64,000 nucleotides of DNA from Kolteria novifilia (GCA_007748055.1 CP036279.1:3286001-3350000), one strand, 5' to 3'; counted from the stretch's first letter, positions 16,352 through 25,448 are shown. Made by a program: numbers and translations. Notes: generated by a model not told the origin, from the letters alone.

Positions 16352-16928
16352 CGGTCTCCTCTCCTTGGGCAATCTTCCGACGAAGCGAAGGGGGAATCGT
16401 GTCGAAGGTCTGTTGAACGTGATCGATCAGGTCTTGCTGGCCGGCGAAGCCGCTGTACTTCATCTCGGCGACGGCGTCCTCGAGTGTCCAACCGTCGTAG
16501 AGCATCCGGTAGAGCCCCACCGCGGCGCCGGTCCGGTAGGCCCCCGCGGCGCAGTGCACCAATGCGGGTTGCGCTTGTGGATCGCTCATGATGTCGAGGT
16601 ATTCGTGGAAGAGCTCGGGCGTTCCCTGGCCGCTGCCGGGCATCTCGTACTCGATGAAACGGACGCCGAGCTGCTTGGCGATCTTCGCCTCGTAAGGCGC
16701 TTGTTTCGGGTTGAGCGCGAAGACGGTCTTGATGCCGTAGCGATCGATGACGTCTCGGAAGTCATCGGCGCGGAGCTGTCCCGAGCGATAGAGGACACCC
16801 GTCTTGACGGTCGTGAAGTTCTTCGGAACGAGCTCCAAGCGATAGGCGTTGAGCACCCAATCGAGCGCGTAGAAGGAGGGCGCGACCGCCAGGAGAATCA
16901 GCAGAAGATTTCGAAGCTTCCTTGCCAT
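16335..16928 (-). CDS. Membrane-anchored dual-specificity/tyrosine phosphatase
   Basis: The 197-residue protein has one N-terminal transmembrane segment (LRNLLLILLAVAPSFYAL) and a cysteine phosphatase domain with the Cx5R signature HCAAGAYRTG (Cys126, Arg132). The domain begins TGVLYRSGQLRADDF, a pattern shared with planctomycete and bacterial DSP-like phosphatases. The catalytic domain is predicted outside the cytoplasm or on the inner face, depending on topology. A paralogue (16947-17534) lies directly upstream with its Cys and Arg at exactly the same positions, so this is a tandem duplication. The 3' end overlaps the glycosyltransferase-like gene. The substrate is unknown; a phosphosugar or lipid phosphate is possible. 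Confidence 0.8.
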   Translation of the reverse strand: MARKLRNLLLILLAVAPSFYALDWVLNAYRLELVPKNFTTVKTGVLYRSGQLRADDFRDVIDRYGIKTVFALNPKQAPYEAKIAKQLGVRFIEYEMPGSGQGTPELFHEYLDIMSDPQAQPALVHCAAGAYRTGAAVGLYRMLYDGWTLEDAVAEMKYSGFAGQQDLIDHVQQTFDTIPPSLRRKIAQGEETDEFRR

Positions 16929-16946
16929 GTCGATGGCATCCTTGGA

Positions 16947-17534
16947 TCAGTAGGTTTCGCGTTCGGGCGAGTCGTCCTGATGGACGAGACGGGAGGTACG
17001 CAGTCGTTCGGCGATTCGCTTGATCTGCTCGATTTGAGTCTGTCGGCCCTTGTTGCCCAGGTCGATCATCTCCTCGATCGCCGCGTCGGCTTCCCAGCCG
17101 TTGAATAGGATGCGGTAGAGGGCGACGGCGCCGCCGGTGCGCTGGACACCCGCGGAGCAGTGGACAAGGACCGGGTGGTTGCGCGGATCCTCGATCACCT
17201 CGAGGAATCGCAGGTACGGGTCATCCGAGCCAACCCCGTCACCGGGCAGATAGCAGAAGTAACGTTTCACGCCTTTCTCGTCGCACACCTCTTGTTCCTC
17301 GAGGTGGCGCGTGTGCGTGAGGGAGTAGACGGTCTTGATGTCGTAGCGATCGATTGCCTTGCGCAGTTGCCAGGGTCGCAGGCTGCCGCTGCGGTAGAGA
17401 ATGTCTTGCTCGACGACGCGGAACTTCTTCCAACGCAACAGTTTGTGATAGGTGACCGGCGCTCCGACGGCGACGCCGACGAAGAGGGCCAGCGCGATCC
17501 AGACGCTTGGTTTTCGGAAGAGCTGCAAGTTCAT
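16947..17534 (-). CDS. Membrane-anchored dual-specificity/tyrosine phosphatase, first paralogue
   Basis: The 195-residue protein has an N-terminal transmembrane segment (SVWIALALFVGVAVGAP) and a Cx5R motif HCSAGVQRTG (Cys126, Arg132). It shares LYRSGSLRPWQLRKAIDRYD with its downstream paralogue. I chose MNLQLF at 17534 because a longer frame starting at 17615 adds 27 residues without a membrane or domain feature. It is the first gene of the minus-strand operon; 18 bases separate it from the second phosphatase. Cysteine phosphatases placed before polytopic glycosyltransferases suggest a role in dephosphorylating a polyprenyl- or glycan-phosphate intermediate, which is inference. Confidence 0.8.
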   Translation of the reverse strand: MNLQLFRKPSVWIALALFVGVAVGAPVTYHKLLRWKKFRVVEQDILYRSGSLRPWQLRKAIDRYDIKTVYSLTHTRHLEEQEVCDEKGVKRYFCYLPGDGVGSDDPYLRFLEVIEDPRNHPVLVHCSAGVQRTGGAVALYRILFNGWEADAAIEEMIDLGNKGRQTQIEQIKRIAERLRTSRLVHQDDSPERETY

Positions 17535-18087
17535 GTGATGGTCCGTTCCCCAGGGCCCGGGCGAGGCCGTTCGTTGAAGCGCCTGCGGTATAGCCCTGGC
17601 AAAAGAACGATGCAACCGCGAGAAGGACGCTCCGCGCGAAGCCGACCGATTCGCGAACCACTGGAGAGCAATGGCCAGGCAAGAAGAACTTCACCCCGGC
17701 GCCGATGAAGTAGAACGGAATGGGGCTATAGGGAAAATAGGGGCGACGCTGTCGACGAGGCGGCTACGGCAGAGAGGGGGCGATGGTGATGACGGTCGAG
17801 GAGTGATGCATTGACGTGTCCGTGGGAACTTCTCTTCGTCCCTTCTTCGCCAAACCATCACGGATTCACAACAAAACGGAGCCGATCAGCATGGCGGACC
17901 GATTGCTCCGCGGCGTCAACTCTTCCAATCGCAAAGGGGCAAGAACGTCGGTCGCTCGGGCTGTGCCAGTTCCCCTAGTGCCCAACCTTCAGCCCCTCTG
18001 GAATCGCACGACTCTCCCTTGGACATCGACCTCCCGATTCCTTACGGTTGCGCCTGGAACCTGTGCGCGAGTCGACGGAGAGGCCAA
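17535..18087. other. Divergent intergenic region between phosphatase operon and cti
   Basis: This 553-base region must hold promoters for two divergent transcripts. I see no palindromic operator or clear -35/-10 pair. The only clear signal is GGAGAGG just before the ATG at 18088. Confidence 0.4.
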
Positions 18088-20460
18088 ATGAGGCACCATC
18101 GGATTCTGATGACCCTGGTGATTGCGAGCTTCCTGATCGGGGTTGGGATTTACGGCTCATTCCTCTTCTGGACCCCAGCCCCCTTCGTGCCGGAGGTGGT
18201 GGATCCCACCATCGTCGTCGAAAACTCCCCGGGGATTCCCGAGAGCGACGTCTACCTGACCAAGATCCAACCGATCTTCAATAGCCGTTGTATCGCCTGC
18301 CATGGTTGCACCACCTCCCCGTGCTTGATGCGCCTCACCTCGTTCGCGGGACTCAACCGAGGAGCCCGCAAGGGGAACCCCGACGGAGCCCACATCTTTC
18401 GGGAACGGCCGATTCGTCTGATCGACCAGACCTCGATCGAGCAATGGCGGAAGGAGGGCTTTCATCCCGTCATCCAGCGCGAGGGGAACGACAAGGAGAA
18501 ACTCGAGGGATCGGTTCTCTTTCGACTCCTCAGCGCGGGCCAGAACTACAATCAGCCGGGGTTCGCTCGGAAGCCCCTCGAGCCCCTCTATCGCAAGCAA
18601 GACCAACACGCTTGCCCCGACTCCTCGCAACTCGCCGAGTTCCTCGAGTCGCATCCGAACGCCGGCATGCCATTTGGAATGCCCGCGATCTCCGCCGACA
18701 AGTTCGACACCATCACCCAGTGGATTCTCGCCGGCGCCAAGGGCCCGACCGAGGAGGGACTCGCCGCGCTCGGAAAGGTCTCCCATCCCGAGGTGATCGA
18801 CAAGTGGGAGAAGTTCCTCAACCAGGACAGCCCCAAGTCCCGACTCGTCAGCCGCTATCTCTACGAGCACACCTTCCTCGCTACCTACTACTTCAACGAC
18901 GCCCCTGGGCAGTACTTCAAGATGGTCCGTTCCGTTTCGCCCCCCGGCGAACCGATCGAAGAGATCGTGACCGAGCGTCCCTACGACGACCCCTACATCA
19001 ACCCGGACATCGAGCGGTTCTACTACCGCTTCTATAAACGCCGCACCGCCTACGAACAAAAGGCGCACTTCGTCTGGTCGCTCGACGACGCGGTGATGGC
19101 CAGGCTCAAGGAACTCTTCTTCGACGTGACCTACGTTGAAGGGAAGACCCTGGAACCGGGCTACGAGAGCCACAATCCCTTCGAGGTCTTCGCCGCCATC
19201 CCGGCCGCCAGCCGGTCTCGCTTCATGCTCGAGAACTCGAAGTTGATCGTCAGCGGCATGATCCAGGGACCGGTTTGCCTCGGCCAGACCGCGACCTACG
19301 CGATCAAGGACAACTTTTGGGTCTTCTTCGTGAAGCCGGAGTCCGATCCGTCCGTCCTGGACCCCAAACTGGGCATGAGTTCCTACCGGGACTTCATGAA
19401 CTACACGGTCTGGGGGAACCAGGCCTACGAGGACGCGTACGCCAAGATGCTCGGCAAGTACAAGCCGAAGGGCTACAGCGTCGACGACATTTGGAACGGC
19501 GACCAGAAGAACCCCAACGCCTGGCTCACCATCCTCCGCAACGAAAGCAACGCCTCGGTCCTCCAGGGCCGTCGTGGCGGGATTCCGCCCACGCTCTGGC
19601 TGATCGACTACAGCGGGTTCGAGCGGCTCTACTACTCGCTGGTCGCCGACTACACCTACTGGGGAAGTGTCGCCGAGAAGGTCAGCACCTGGCAGTTCAT
19701 GGGGTACTTACGGCAGGAATTCGAGGACGACTTTCTCCGGCTGTTGCCCGCCGGCGACCGCAAAAAGTTCCGCGACCGCTGGACCAAGGGGCTCGGCCGA
19801 GCGCTCCTATGGTTGATGCCGTTCCCCGGCGAGAACGCTCCCTCCAGCGTCGAGATCGACAACCTCGACCCGATGTCGGCGATCTTGACCAAGATTCAGT
19901 TGCGGATGACCGAGGGAGTCAGTGGCCCGCGCGACTTCCTCAATCCGGTGCGGAAGCCAAAAGTCGACCTTAGCGCCCCGATCACTTCCCAGAAAGAGTT
20001 CGTCCGCGCCATCTCGACCCTGACGCTCAAGACCGACAGCCGTTTCACGTACGACTTGCCGAGCATTACCTTCCTCAAGGTCACCGACGGCAAGGACGAT
20101 GCCCTCTACACGCTTGTCGCCAACCGCAGCTACGACTTCAACGACATCATTTTCGACCAGAACGGGGCCTACCAACCGAAGTACAACACGATGAGTGTCT
20201 ATCACGGATTGGTCGGCGACTTCCCCAACCTCTTCATGGAGGTCGACCTCGAGCACGCCCCCGCGTTCCTCCAAGAACTCAAGGCGATCGATTCGATGGA
20301 GGACTGGGTCAAGTGGAAGTACAAGTACGGGATCCTCCGCAACAGCGACATCTTCTGGAGTTCGTACGACTTCTACAACGGGTGGAACTTCCAGCACCGC
20401 GGCGTCGACGCCGGCCACTACGACCTAATCTACTACGACCTCTTCGACACCGTCTATTGA
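18088..20460 (+). CDS. cti: Fatty acid cis/trans isomerase (haem-containing)
   Basis: The 790-residue protein matches the Cti family (PF06934). It has an N-terminal membrane anchor or signal segment (LMTLVIASFLIGVGIYGSFL), then a cytochrome c-type haem site CIACH (Cys68, Cys71, His72) in the sequence FNSRCIACHG. The long remaining domain contains family blocks such as GMIQGPVCLGQTATYAIKDN and RRGGIPPTLWLIDYSGFERL. Cti acts in the periplasm, converting cis- to trans-unsaturated phospholipid acyl chains in situ, a rapid response to solvents or heat in Pseudomonas and Vibrio. The ATG at 18088 is preferred to an upstream one at 18019 because GGAGAGG lies five bases before it and the signal segment follows at once. 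Confidence 0.88.
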   Translation: MRHHRILMTLVIASFLIGVGIYGSFLFWTPAPFVPEVVDPTIVVENSPGIPESDVYLTKIQPIFNSRCIACHGCTTSPCLMRLTSFAGLNRGARKGNPDGAHIFRERPIRLIDQTSIEQWRKEGFHPVIQREGNDKEKLEGSVLFRLLSAGQNYNQPGFARKPLEPLYRKQDQHACPDSSQLAEFLESHPNAGMPFGMPAISADKFDTITQWILAGAKGPTEEGLAALGKVSHPEVIDKWEKFLNQDSPKSRLVSRYLYEHTFLATYYFNDAPGQYFKMVRSVSPPGEPIEEIVTERPYDDPYINPDIERFYYRFYKRRTAYEQKAHFVWSLDDAVMARLKELFFDVTYVEGKTLEPGYESHNPFEVFAAIPAASRSRFMLENSKLIVSGMIQGPVCLGQTATYAIKDNFWVFFVKPESDPSVLDPKLGMSSYRDFMNYTVWGNQAYEDAYAKMLGKYKPKGYSVDDIWNGDQKNPNAWLTILRNESNASVLQGRRGGIPPTLWLIDYSGFERLYYSLVADYTYWGSVAEKVSTWQFMGYLRQEFEDDFLRLLPAGDRKKFRDRWTKGLGRALLWLMPFPGENAPSSVEIDNLDPMSAILTKIQLRMTEGVSGPRDFLNPVRKPKVDLSAPITSQKEFVRAISTLTLKTDSRFTYDLPSITFLKVTDGKDDALYTLVANRSYDFNDIIFDQNGAYQPKYNTMSVYHGLVGDFPNLFMEVDLEHAPAFLQELKAIDSMEDWVKWKYKYGILRNSDIFWSSYDFYNGWNFQHRGVDAGHYDLIYYDLFDTVY

Positions 20461-20481
20461 TCCCCGTGTCGATACGATTGG

Positions 20482-20616
20482 GTGGCCAAATCAATCGTCC
20501 GCACCTGGCAGAACAACGGCCTGAACGTCTTCCGTTACGCCCTCGACGCCCTCGACGCCCTCACATCCCACGTGCCAAACCAACCACTCCCCCTCCCGAT
20601 CAGCGAAGCTGGTTAA
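20482..20616 (+). pseudogene. C-terminal remnant of an IS66-like transposase
   Basis: An open stretch reads VAKSIVRTWQNNGLNVFRYA and ends ISEAG before TAA. The spacing resembles the C-terminus of IS66 transposases (compare VVATCRQQGRDVLEYL in the next gene). It has no start and no upstream coding part, so it is an eroded element end of a type not otherwise present here. Confidence 0.4.
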
Positions 20617-20655
20617 CAGTTACCTGGGATTTCCACGTCAACCTCAATGGCGATG

Positions 20656-20663
20656 GCCGAGAC
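20656..20663. repeat. Target-site duplication of the ISBst12-type element (left)
   Basis: GCCGAGAC directly precedes the element and is repeated exactly at 22207-22214 directly after it. Confidence 0.92.
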
Positions 20664-22206
20664 GTGCGCGTTCACGGGTTGACCTTGACGAAAACGGTGG
20701 ATTGTTCAGTCTTCGTTCATGGAAGGTCATCGGGAGCAAGCATGGAGGATTGCGACGGCGCCACTCGAAGAGCGAGTGGTCGCCATCGAGGAGATCCTGA
20801 TTCGCCTGAGTAAGCTTGAAGAAGAGGTAGAGGATCTTCGGGCGAAGGCGGGTCAGGATTCGACGAACTCTTCTCGTCCTCCTTCGAGCGATGGTCCTCG
20901 TGGCCAGTCCAAGGGGAAGGCGAAGCGCAAGCCACCCTCCGCGCCAACGGGTCGTAAGCGAGGCGGTCAGCAAGGTCATCCAAAGCACTCTCGGCCGTTG
21001 ACGCCTCCGGAAAAGGTGGCCGCGGTGGTCGATTGCAAACCGCGGTCGTGCGGTGATTGTGGGGCGCCACTGCATGGGGACGACGCGACGCCCGTCCGGC
21101 ATCAGGTCGCGGAAATCCCTCCCATCGAGCCGGTGGTCACCGAGTATCGACTTCATGAGTGCGTCTGCGACCGGTGTGGGGCTCGGACGCGCGGCGGCTT
21201 GCCCAAGGGGGTACCCACGGGCAGCTTCGGTCCCCGGTTGACCGCGATCTTGGCCTTGCTCTCGGGCGGCTGCCGGTTGGGGAAGCGGACCGTCCAACAA
21301 TTGGCCGGCCAACTCTTCGGCCTGACCATCTCGCTGGGCATGATCTGCAAGTTGGAACGCCGCGTGGCCGAGGCGTTGGAGCAGCCGATCGCCCATCTTG
21401 GCGAGTACGTGCGAACCCAGCCGGTCAACATCGACGAAACCTCCTGGCGTGAGCATAAGAGCAAGAGTTGGTTGTGGGTGGTGGTCGCTCCCTTGGCCAC
21501 CTTCTTTCACATCGCTGACCGTCGAACCGGCCAAGTGGCCAAGTCGCTGCTCGGCGAAGCGTATGATCAAGTAGCCACTTCGGATCGTCACGGCGCCTAC
21601 AACTGGATCAAGCATCGCCAACTTTGCTGGTCGCATCTGCGGCGCGACTTTCAAGCCATGGTCGATCGCGGCGGAGCCGGTCAGCCCATTGGCGAGCGTT
21701 TGCTATCGATGTCCGATGCCCTCTTTATCTGGTGGCATCGGGTTCGTGACGGCGATCTGGCCCGCAGCAGCTTTCGCACCTATGTCAGCATCCTCCGTGG
21801 CGAACTAACCGACGCTCTCGAAGCGGGAATGCAATGCGGCTGCGCGAAGACCGCGCGGATCTGTAAACGATTGCTCAAAGAAGAAGCGCATCTTTGGACG
21901 TTCGCACGCCTCGAAGGGATCGAACCGACCAACAACACCGGCGAGCGAGCGATCAATGTCGCGGTGCGTTACCGCAAAATGAGCGGGGGAACCGACAGCG
22001 AAGCGGGAAGTCGATTTGTCGAGCGCGTCCTCTCGGTCGTCGCCACTTGCCGACAACAAGGCCGCGACGTCCTAGAATATCTCACGGAATGCCTGGAGGC
22101 CAAACTGCATCAACTCGAACCGCCTTCGCTGGTACCATCACGCGAGCACTAACATCCTACCCAACCAAACCAACACGCCCGCCGATCAAACCCCGTGAAC
22201 GCGCAC
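20664..22206 (+). mobile_element. IS66-family element, ISBst12 type (single transposase gene)
   Basis: The 1543-bp element lies between inverted ends GTGCGCGTTCACGGG (left) and its complement CCCCGTGAACGCGCAC (right), flanked by the perfect duplication GCCGAGAC. It carries a TnpC homologue only, with no tnpA or tnpB, which defines the ISBst12 subgroup of IS66. The intact duplication shows it arrived by simple transposition, into sequence that already held a transposase remnant. Confidence 0.92.
20719..22152 (+). CDS. IS66-family transposase, ISBst12 type
   Basis: The 477-residue transposase has an N-terminal coiled coil (ERVVAIEEILIRLSKLEEEV), a basic linker with the SSRPPSSD motif typical of the group, paired CxxC zinc ligands (CGDCGAPL and CDRCGART), and a DDE core with VNIDETSWREH (first Asp), ATSDRHGAYNWI (second Asp) and IEPTNNTGERAIN (Glu). 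The HLRRDFQAM block after the second Asp is also typical. No defect is visible. It shares little with the three-gene IS66 transposases in this window. Confidence 0.9.
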   Translation: MEGHREQAWRIATAPLEERVVAIEEILIRLSKLEEEVEDLRAKAGQDSTNSSRPPSSDGPRGQSKGKAKRKPPSAPTGRKRGGQQGHPKHSRPLTPPEKVAAVVDCKPRSCGDCGAPLHGDDATPVRHQVAEIPPIEPVVTEYRLHECVCDRCGARTRGGLPKGVPTGSFGPRLTAILALLSGGCRLGKRTVQQLAGQLFGLTISLGMICKLERRVAEALEQPIAHLGEYVRTQPVNIDETSWREHKSKSWLWVVVAPLATFFHIADRRTGQVAKSLLGEAYDQVATSDRHGAYNWIKHRQLCWSHLRRDFQAMVDRGGAGQPIGERLLSMSDALFIWWHRVRDGDLARSSFRTYVSILRGELTDALEAGMQCGCAKTARICKRLLKEEAHLWTFARLEGIEPTNNTGERAINVAVRYRKMSGGTDSEAGSRFVERVLSVVATCRQQGRDVLEYLTECLEAKLHQLEPPSLVPSREH

Positions 22207-22310
22207 GCCGAGACTCTCCCAATTCGGGGAATTCGCGATCCACTCGATCGGAAACAGGGATGAATCAACGGGCTGCCTGGCAACACTGGTAAAGCCATTA
22301 AACAGCTACG

Positions 22311-23027
22311 TTACATCTTCTGAGTCCAGGGTGGCCATCCAGTCGGGGGCCACATCTCCCCTAGGTAGTCGATCTTGCGCTGAGCAACCGGGAGAAGCGG
22401 GTTGGCTCCCATGAATTGGAAAAAGAAGTTCGACCAACGATGTTGTCTCGCGAGTTCAACGACCTTCAACGTGCAGCATCGGATCTGTGAACGAATGTTC
22501 CGAAACGTGAATACGTCCAATCCTTCCCATGTACTTAAGTCTGGAACTAGTGGCGCATTCGCGTCATAGATCTTGCTGAGTCGAGGGCATGCTCTGCAAG
22601 CGTACTCTAACTCGATGCCACTTGCGTCGGGGTCAACATCAATTCCGCGGCACAACTCAAGATAGTAGTATGTCGGACATTTCTCAAGCGAAAGGGTATC
22701 GCTGTCGATGCCCACAACCCTCGCCTCGTAGCTCGCGAAACCTCGAATCCCAACGGACACAAATCCATCCATCACACGAGATGACACCACTACCATAGGG
22801 CTCTTGCCATCTACTCTCATGATATCGGGCCAATAGCGACCACCTTCGACGTTCAACGAGACGGAACCACGTAGTACCTTCCATTGATGGCCACAAACGT
22901 CACACACCTCAGCTCGTTGTGCTTCTTCACTATCAGTAACTGAGACGTACGGAACATCCGACGTCAAGCTCTTGCCGAAGTAGGAGAATTCAAACAGCAT
23001 TGATTCCATCCGTATTCGTCCTGACAT
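22311..23027 (-). CDS. Double-CXXCG-like protein (SitI6-type immunity protein candidate)
   Basis: The 238-residue protein holds two cysteine pairs, CDVCGHQW (about residues 42-49) and YACRACPRLSKIYD (about 146-159), followed by WEGLDVFTFRNI and ARQHRWSNFFFQF. This arrangement resembles the double-CXXCG family, which includes the SitI6 immunity proteins of Myxococcus. There is no signal peptide. Three in-frame ATGs lie close together (23027, 23009, 23000); I kept the first, which has AAAGGG upstream. No cognate toxin is nearby. The gene is bracketed by an ISBst12-type element and an orphan end of the same element, so it may have been moved by it. Its base composition is lower in GC than the flanks. 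Confidence 0.5.
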   Translation of the reverse strand: MSGRIRMESMLFEFSYFGKSLTSDVPYVSVTDSEEAQRAEVCDVCGHQWKVLRGSVSLNVEGGRYWPDIMRVDGKSPMVVVSSRVMDGFVSVGIRGFASYEARVVGIDSDTLSLEKCPTYYYLELCRGIDVDPDASGIELEYACRACPRLSKIYDANAPLVPDLSTWEGLDVFTFRNIRSQIRCCTLKVVELARQHRWSNFFFQFMGANPLLPVAQRKIDYLGEMWPPTGWPPWTQKM

Positions 23028-23050
23028 CGTGATGCCCTTTCACTCGACCG

Positions 23051-23087
23051 AACCAACACGCCCGCCGATCAAACCCCGTGAACGCAC
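23051..23087 (+). mobile_element. Orphan right end of an ISBst12-type element
   Basis: This 37-base segment (AACCAACACGCCCGCCGATC continuing to CCCCGTGAACGCAC) repeats the right end of the element at 20664-22206 with a two-base deletion inside the terminal repeat. No transposase is attached. It lies in the same orientation as the full element, about 880 bases away. Confidence 0.75.
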
Positions 23088-23577
23088 CATCGCCCGTCCC
23101 CCCGGAGAGCCGCTGGAACCCCCTCACCCGGCTTGGAAACCAAGCCGACCTCTCCCTCGAGGGAGAGGTGAAAGAAGAGTGGAGCATCGGACATCGCCCG
23201 CCCCCCCGGAGAGCCGTTGGAACCCCCTCACCCGGCTCACTGCGTTCGCCGACCTCTCCCTCGAGGGAGAGGTGAAAGAAGAGTGGAGCATCGGACATCG
23301 CCCGTCCCCCCGGAGAGCCGTTGGAACCCCCTCACCCGGCTCACTGCGTTCGCCGACCTCTCCCTCGAGGGAGAGGTGAAAGAAGAGTGGAGCATCGGTC
23401 ATCGCCCGTCCCCCGGAGAGCCGTTGGAACCCCCTCTCCCGGCTTGGAAAGCAAGCCGACCTCTCCCTTGAGGGAGAGGTGAAAGAAGAGTGGAGCATCG
23501 CCCGTCCCCCGGAGAGCCGTTGGAACCCCCTCACCCGGCTTGGAAACCAAACCGACCTCTCCCTCGAGGGAGAAGTA
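23088..23577. repeat. Tandem array of five approximately 104-bp units
   Basis: Units start at 23088, 23192, 23296, 23400 and 23496. The first three spacings are exactly 104 bases and the fourth is 96. Each contains a GGAGAGCCG(C/T)TGGAACC block, CTCACCCGGCT(T/C), the palindrome CTCCCTCGAGGGAGAGGTG, and GAAAGAAGAGTGGAGCATCG. Units vary between two middle versions: GGCTTGGAAACCAAGCC, itself a palindrome, and GGCTCACTGCGTTCGCC. It is intergenic. There is no sign of spacers of a CRISPR type: the whole unit is conserved. Confidence 0.85.
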
Positions 23578-23783
23578 AGGATCGTCAGGCAATGGCCTGA
23601 CCTACGGGGAAAGCCAACGGCTGGCGGATGAACCCTCGACGAAGAATTGCGGGGAATCTCGCTCGCCTGACTGCCGTCAGCCGGCCTCGCGCGAACCCGC
23701 GGGCGGGGGTATGTGGTCTGGTTGTTCATGCCGGAATAGGATGGAAACTGACTGCCACCGGGTATTCGATCCTGACGGAGCCC

Positions 23784-23851
23784 GCACTGGCTGACAAGCA
23801 GCCGGTGGCACCCGGCGACTCCAGCACGGGCTGACAAGCAGCTGCTGGCAC
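23784..23851. repeat. Two direct copies of the CTGACAAGCAGC repeat
   Basis: Copies at 23784-23813 (GCACTGGCTGACAAGCAGCC then GGTGGCACCC) and 23823-23851 (GCACGGGCTGACAAGCAGCT then GCTGGCAC) belong to the same family as those at 13289-13465. Each can form a hairpin by pairing the GTGCC-like ends. They lie just before the aminotransferase gene. Confidence 0.7.
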
Positions 23852-23893
23852 GCGATGCCCTACGAAAACGACTCAATAGGCGGATGGCGACCC

Positions 23894-25156
23894 ATGGAAA
23901 AGCACGAAGGCGACAAACTCGACGAAATCGACCGGCTCGAACCGGGGCATCAGTTCGACGTCCCCGTCGCCGATCGCGTCCTGCGGCTGCCCCCCTACCT
24001 CCTCGGACGCATCAACGAACAAAAGTACCGCAAACGCCGTGAGGGGATCGACATTATCGACCTCGGGATGGGAAACCCGACCGACCCCCCCGACCCGAAG
24101 ATCGTCCAAAAGCTCTGCGAGGCGGTCGCGGACCCACGAAATTCCCGCTATTCCGCCTCCGCGGGGATCTTTAACCTCCGCCGGGAGGTCGCGATCCGCT
24201 ACGAGAAACGCTTCGGCGTCTCCCTCGATCCCCATAAGGAGGTCCTCGCGACGATCGGCTCCAAGGAGGGGTTTAGCCATATGTGCCTGGCCCTGATGGG
24301 CCCCGGCGACACGTGCATCGTCCCCGCTCCATCCTTCCCGATCCACGTCTACAGCCCGGCGTTGGCCTCGGCGAACGTGCTGCAGCTCGAGGTGACGCAG
24401 CCTGCCAAGTTCCTCGACCAGGTCGCGCACATCTGCGAGACGCTCCACCCCAAACCGAAGGTGGTGATCGTCAATTTTCCGCACAATCCGTCTACAACTG
24501 TTGTCGACCGCGAGTTTTACGTCGAGTTGGTCGCCCTGGCGAAGCGGTTCGGATTCCTGATCCTGAGCGACTTCGCGTATGCGGACGTCTGCTTCGACGG
24601 CTACGAAGCCCCCAGTTTTCTGAGCGTCCCCGGGGCCAAGGAGGTCGGCGTCGAGTTCATCACGATGAGCAAGGGCTACAACATGGCGGGCTGGCGGATC
24701 GGCTTCTGCGCCGGCAACGCCGAGATGGTCCGAGCCCTCGCCACCATCAAGGGCTACTACGATTACGGCATCTTCCAGGCGGTGCAAATCGCTGCCATCA
24801 TTGCACTTAGGCATGGCGAGGAGGCCCGGCTGGAGCAGTCGCGGATTTACCAATCGCGTCGGGACACGCTGCTTCGCGGCCTGGAGCGGGGCGGCTGGGA
24901 GGTCGAGATTCCCAAAGCGGGAATGTTCGTTTGGGCCCGAGTACCCCTTCCATGGCGCGAGAAAATGGGGACAATGGACCTCGCGACGAAGCTGCTCGAC
25001 GAGGCCGAAGTGGCGGTCAGTCCTGGTGCAGCCTTTGGACCAGCCGGCGAGACCTACCTCCGGATGGCGTTCGTCGAGAAGGAGCAACGTCTCCAGCAGG
25101 CGATGCGTCAGATCAACCGCTGCCTGCGCGGCGAGTCCGTCGGCTCCAAGGCGTGA
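23894..25156 (+). CDS. alaC: Alanine transaminase-type class I aminotransferase
   Basis: The roughly 420-residue PLP enzyme has the fold-type I features: [18 protein letters not shown] near the N-terminus, [35 protein letters not shown], and the lysine motif [20 protein letters not shown]. This is the pattern of AlaC (glutamate-pyruvate aminotransferase) and related subfamilies; E. coli AlaC has DIIDFSMGNPD at the same place. It is cytoplasmic and interconverts alanine/pyruvate with glutamate/2-oxoglutarate. A start at 23855 would add 13 residues; I preferred 23894 because GGCGGA lies upstream, but neither site is strong. It is a single-gene unit. Confidence 0.8.
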   Translation: MEKHEGDKLDEIDRLEPGHQFDVPVADRVLRLPPYLLGRINEQKYRKRREGIDIIDLGMGNPTDPPDPKIVQKLCEAVADPRNSRYSASAGIFNLRREVAIRYEKRFGVSLDPHKEVLATIGSKEGFSHMCLALMGPGDTCIVPAPSFPIHVYSPALASANVLQLEVTQPAKFLDQVAHICETLHPKPKVVIVNFPHNPSTTVVDREFYVELVALAKRFGFLILSDFAYADVCFDGYEAPSFLSVPGAKEVGVEFITMSKGYNMAGWRIGFCAGNAEMVRALATIKGYYDYGIFQAVQIAAIIALRHGEEARLEQSRIYQSRRDTLLRGLERGGWEVEIPKAGMFVWARVPLPWREKMGTMDLATKLLDEAEVAVSPGAAFGPAGETYLRMAFVEKEQRLQQAMRQINRCLRGESVGSKA

Positions 25157-25247
25157 TTTCGGTCCAAAATCGGTCCATTTTTGTCGAGAATCGTACCTTT
25201 TGGGTTCGTTTTCGCCCCATAACGGTCCGATTTGGATGCTTTTGGGT

Positions 25248-25286
25248 CCGAAACGGGGCCACTTGAGCGACGAGGCCCGTTTTCGG
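25248..25286 (+). terminator. Inverted repeat downstream of alaC
   Basis: CCGAAACGGGGCC (25248-25260) and GGCCCGTTTTCGG (25274-25286) can pair with one mismatch around a 13-base loop. It sits about 90 bases after the alaC stop. There is no strong T-run directly after it, so it may be a weak terminator or only a structural repeat. The preceding stretch repeats CGGTCC and TTTTGGGT several times. Confidence 0.45.
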
Positions 25287-25448
25287 TCTCATGACTGCCG
25301 TGCACCTCTCGGACGGGGCGTTTGGCTTGCCAGTTTGGCAGTGTCCCGAAGGTCCGCCCTGTCGGGAACGTCAAAGTGGCAGGCCTCCTCGAAAAGCCAC
25401 TCCTCGCAAACCGTTTCCCAATAATGACTTGCGATACAGGATCGCGTT

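Noticed and set aside
23088-23577. CRISPR array
   Set aside because: The entire 104-base unit is conserved; there are no unique spacers and no cas genes.
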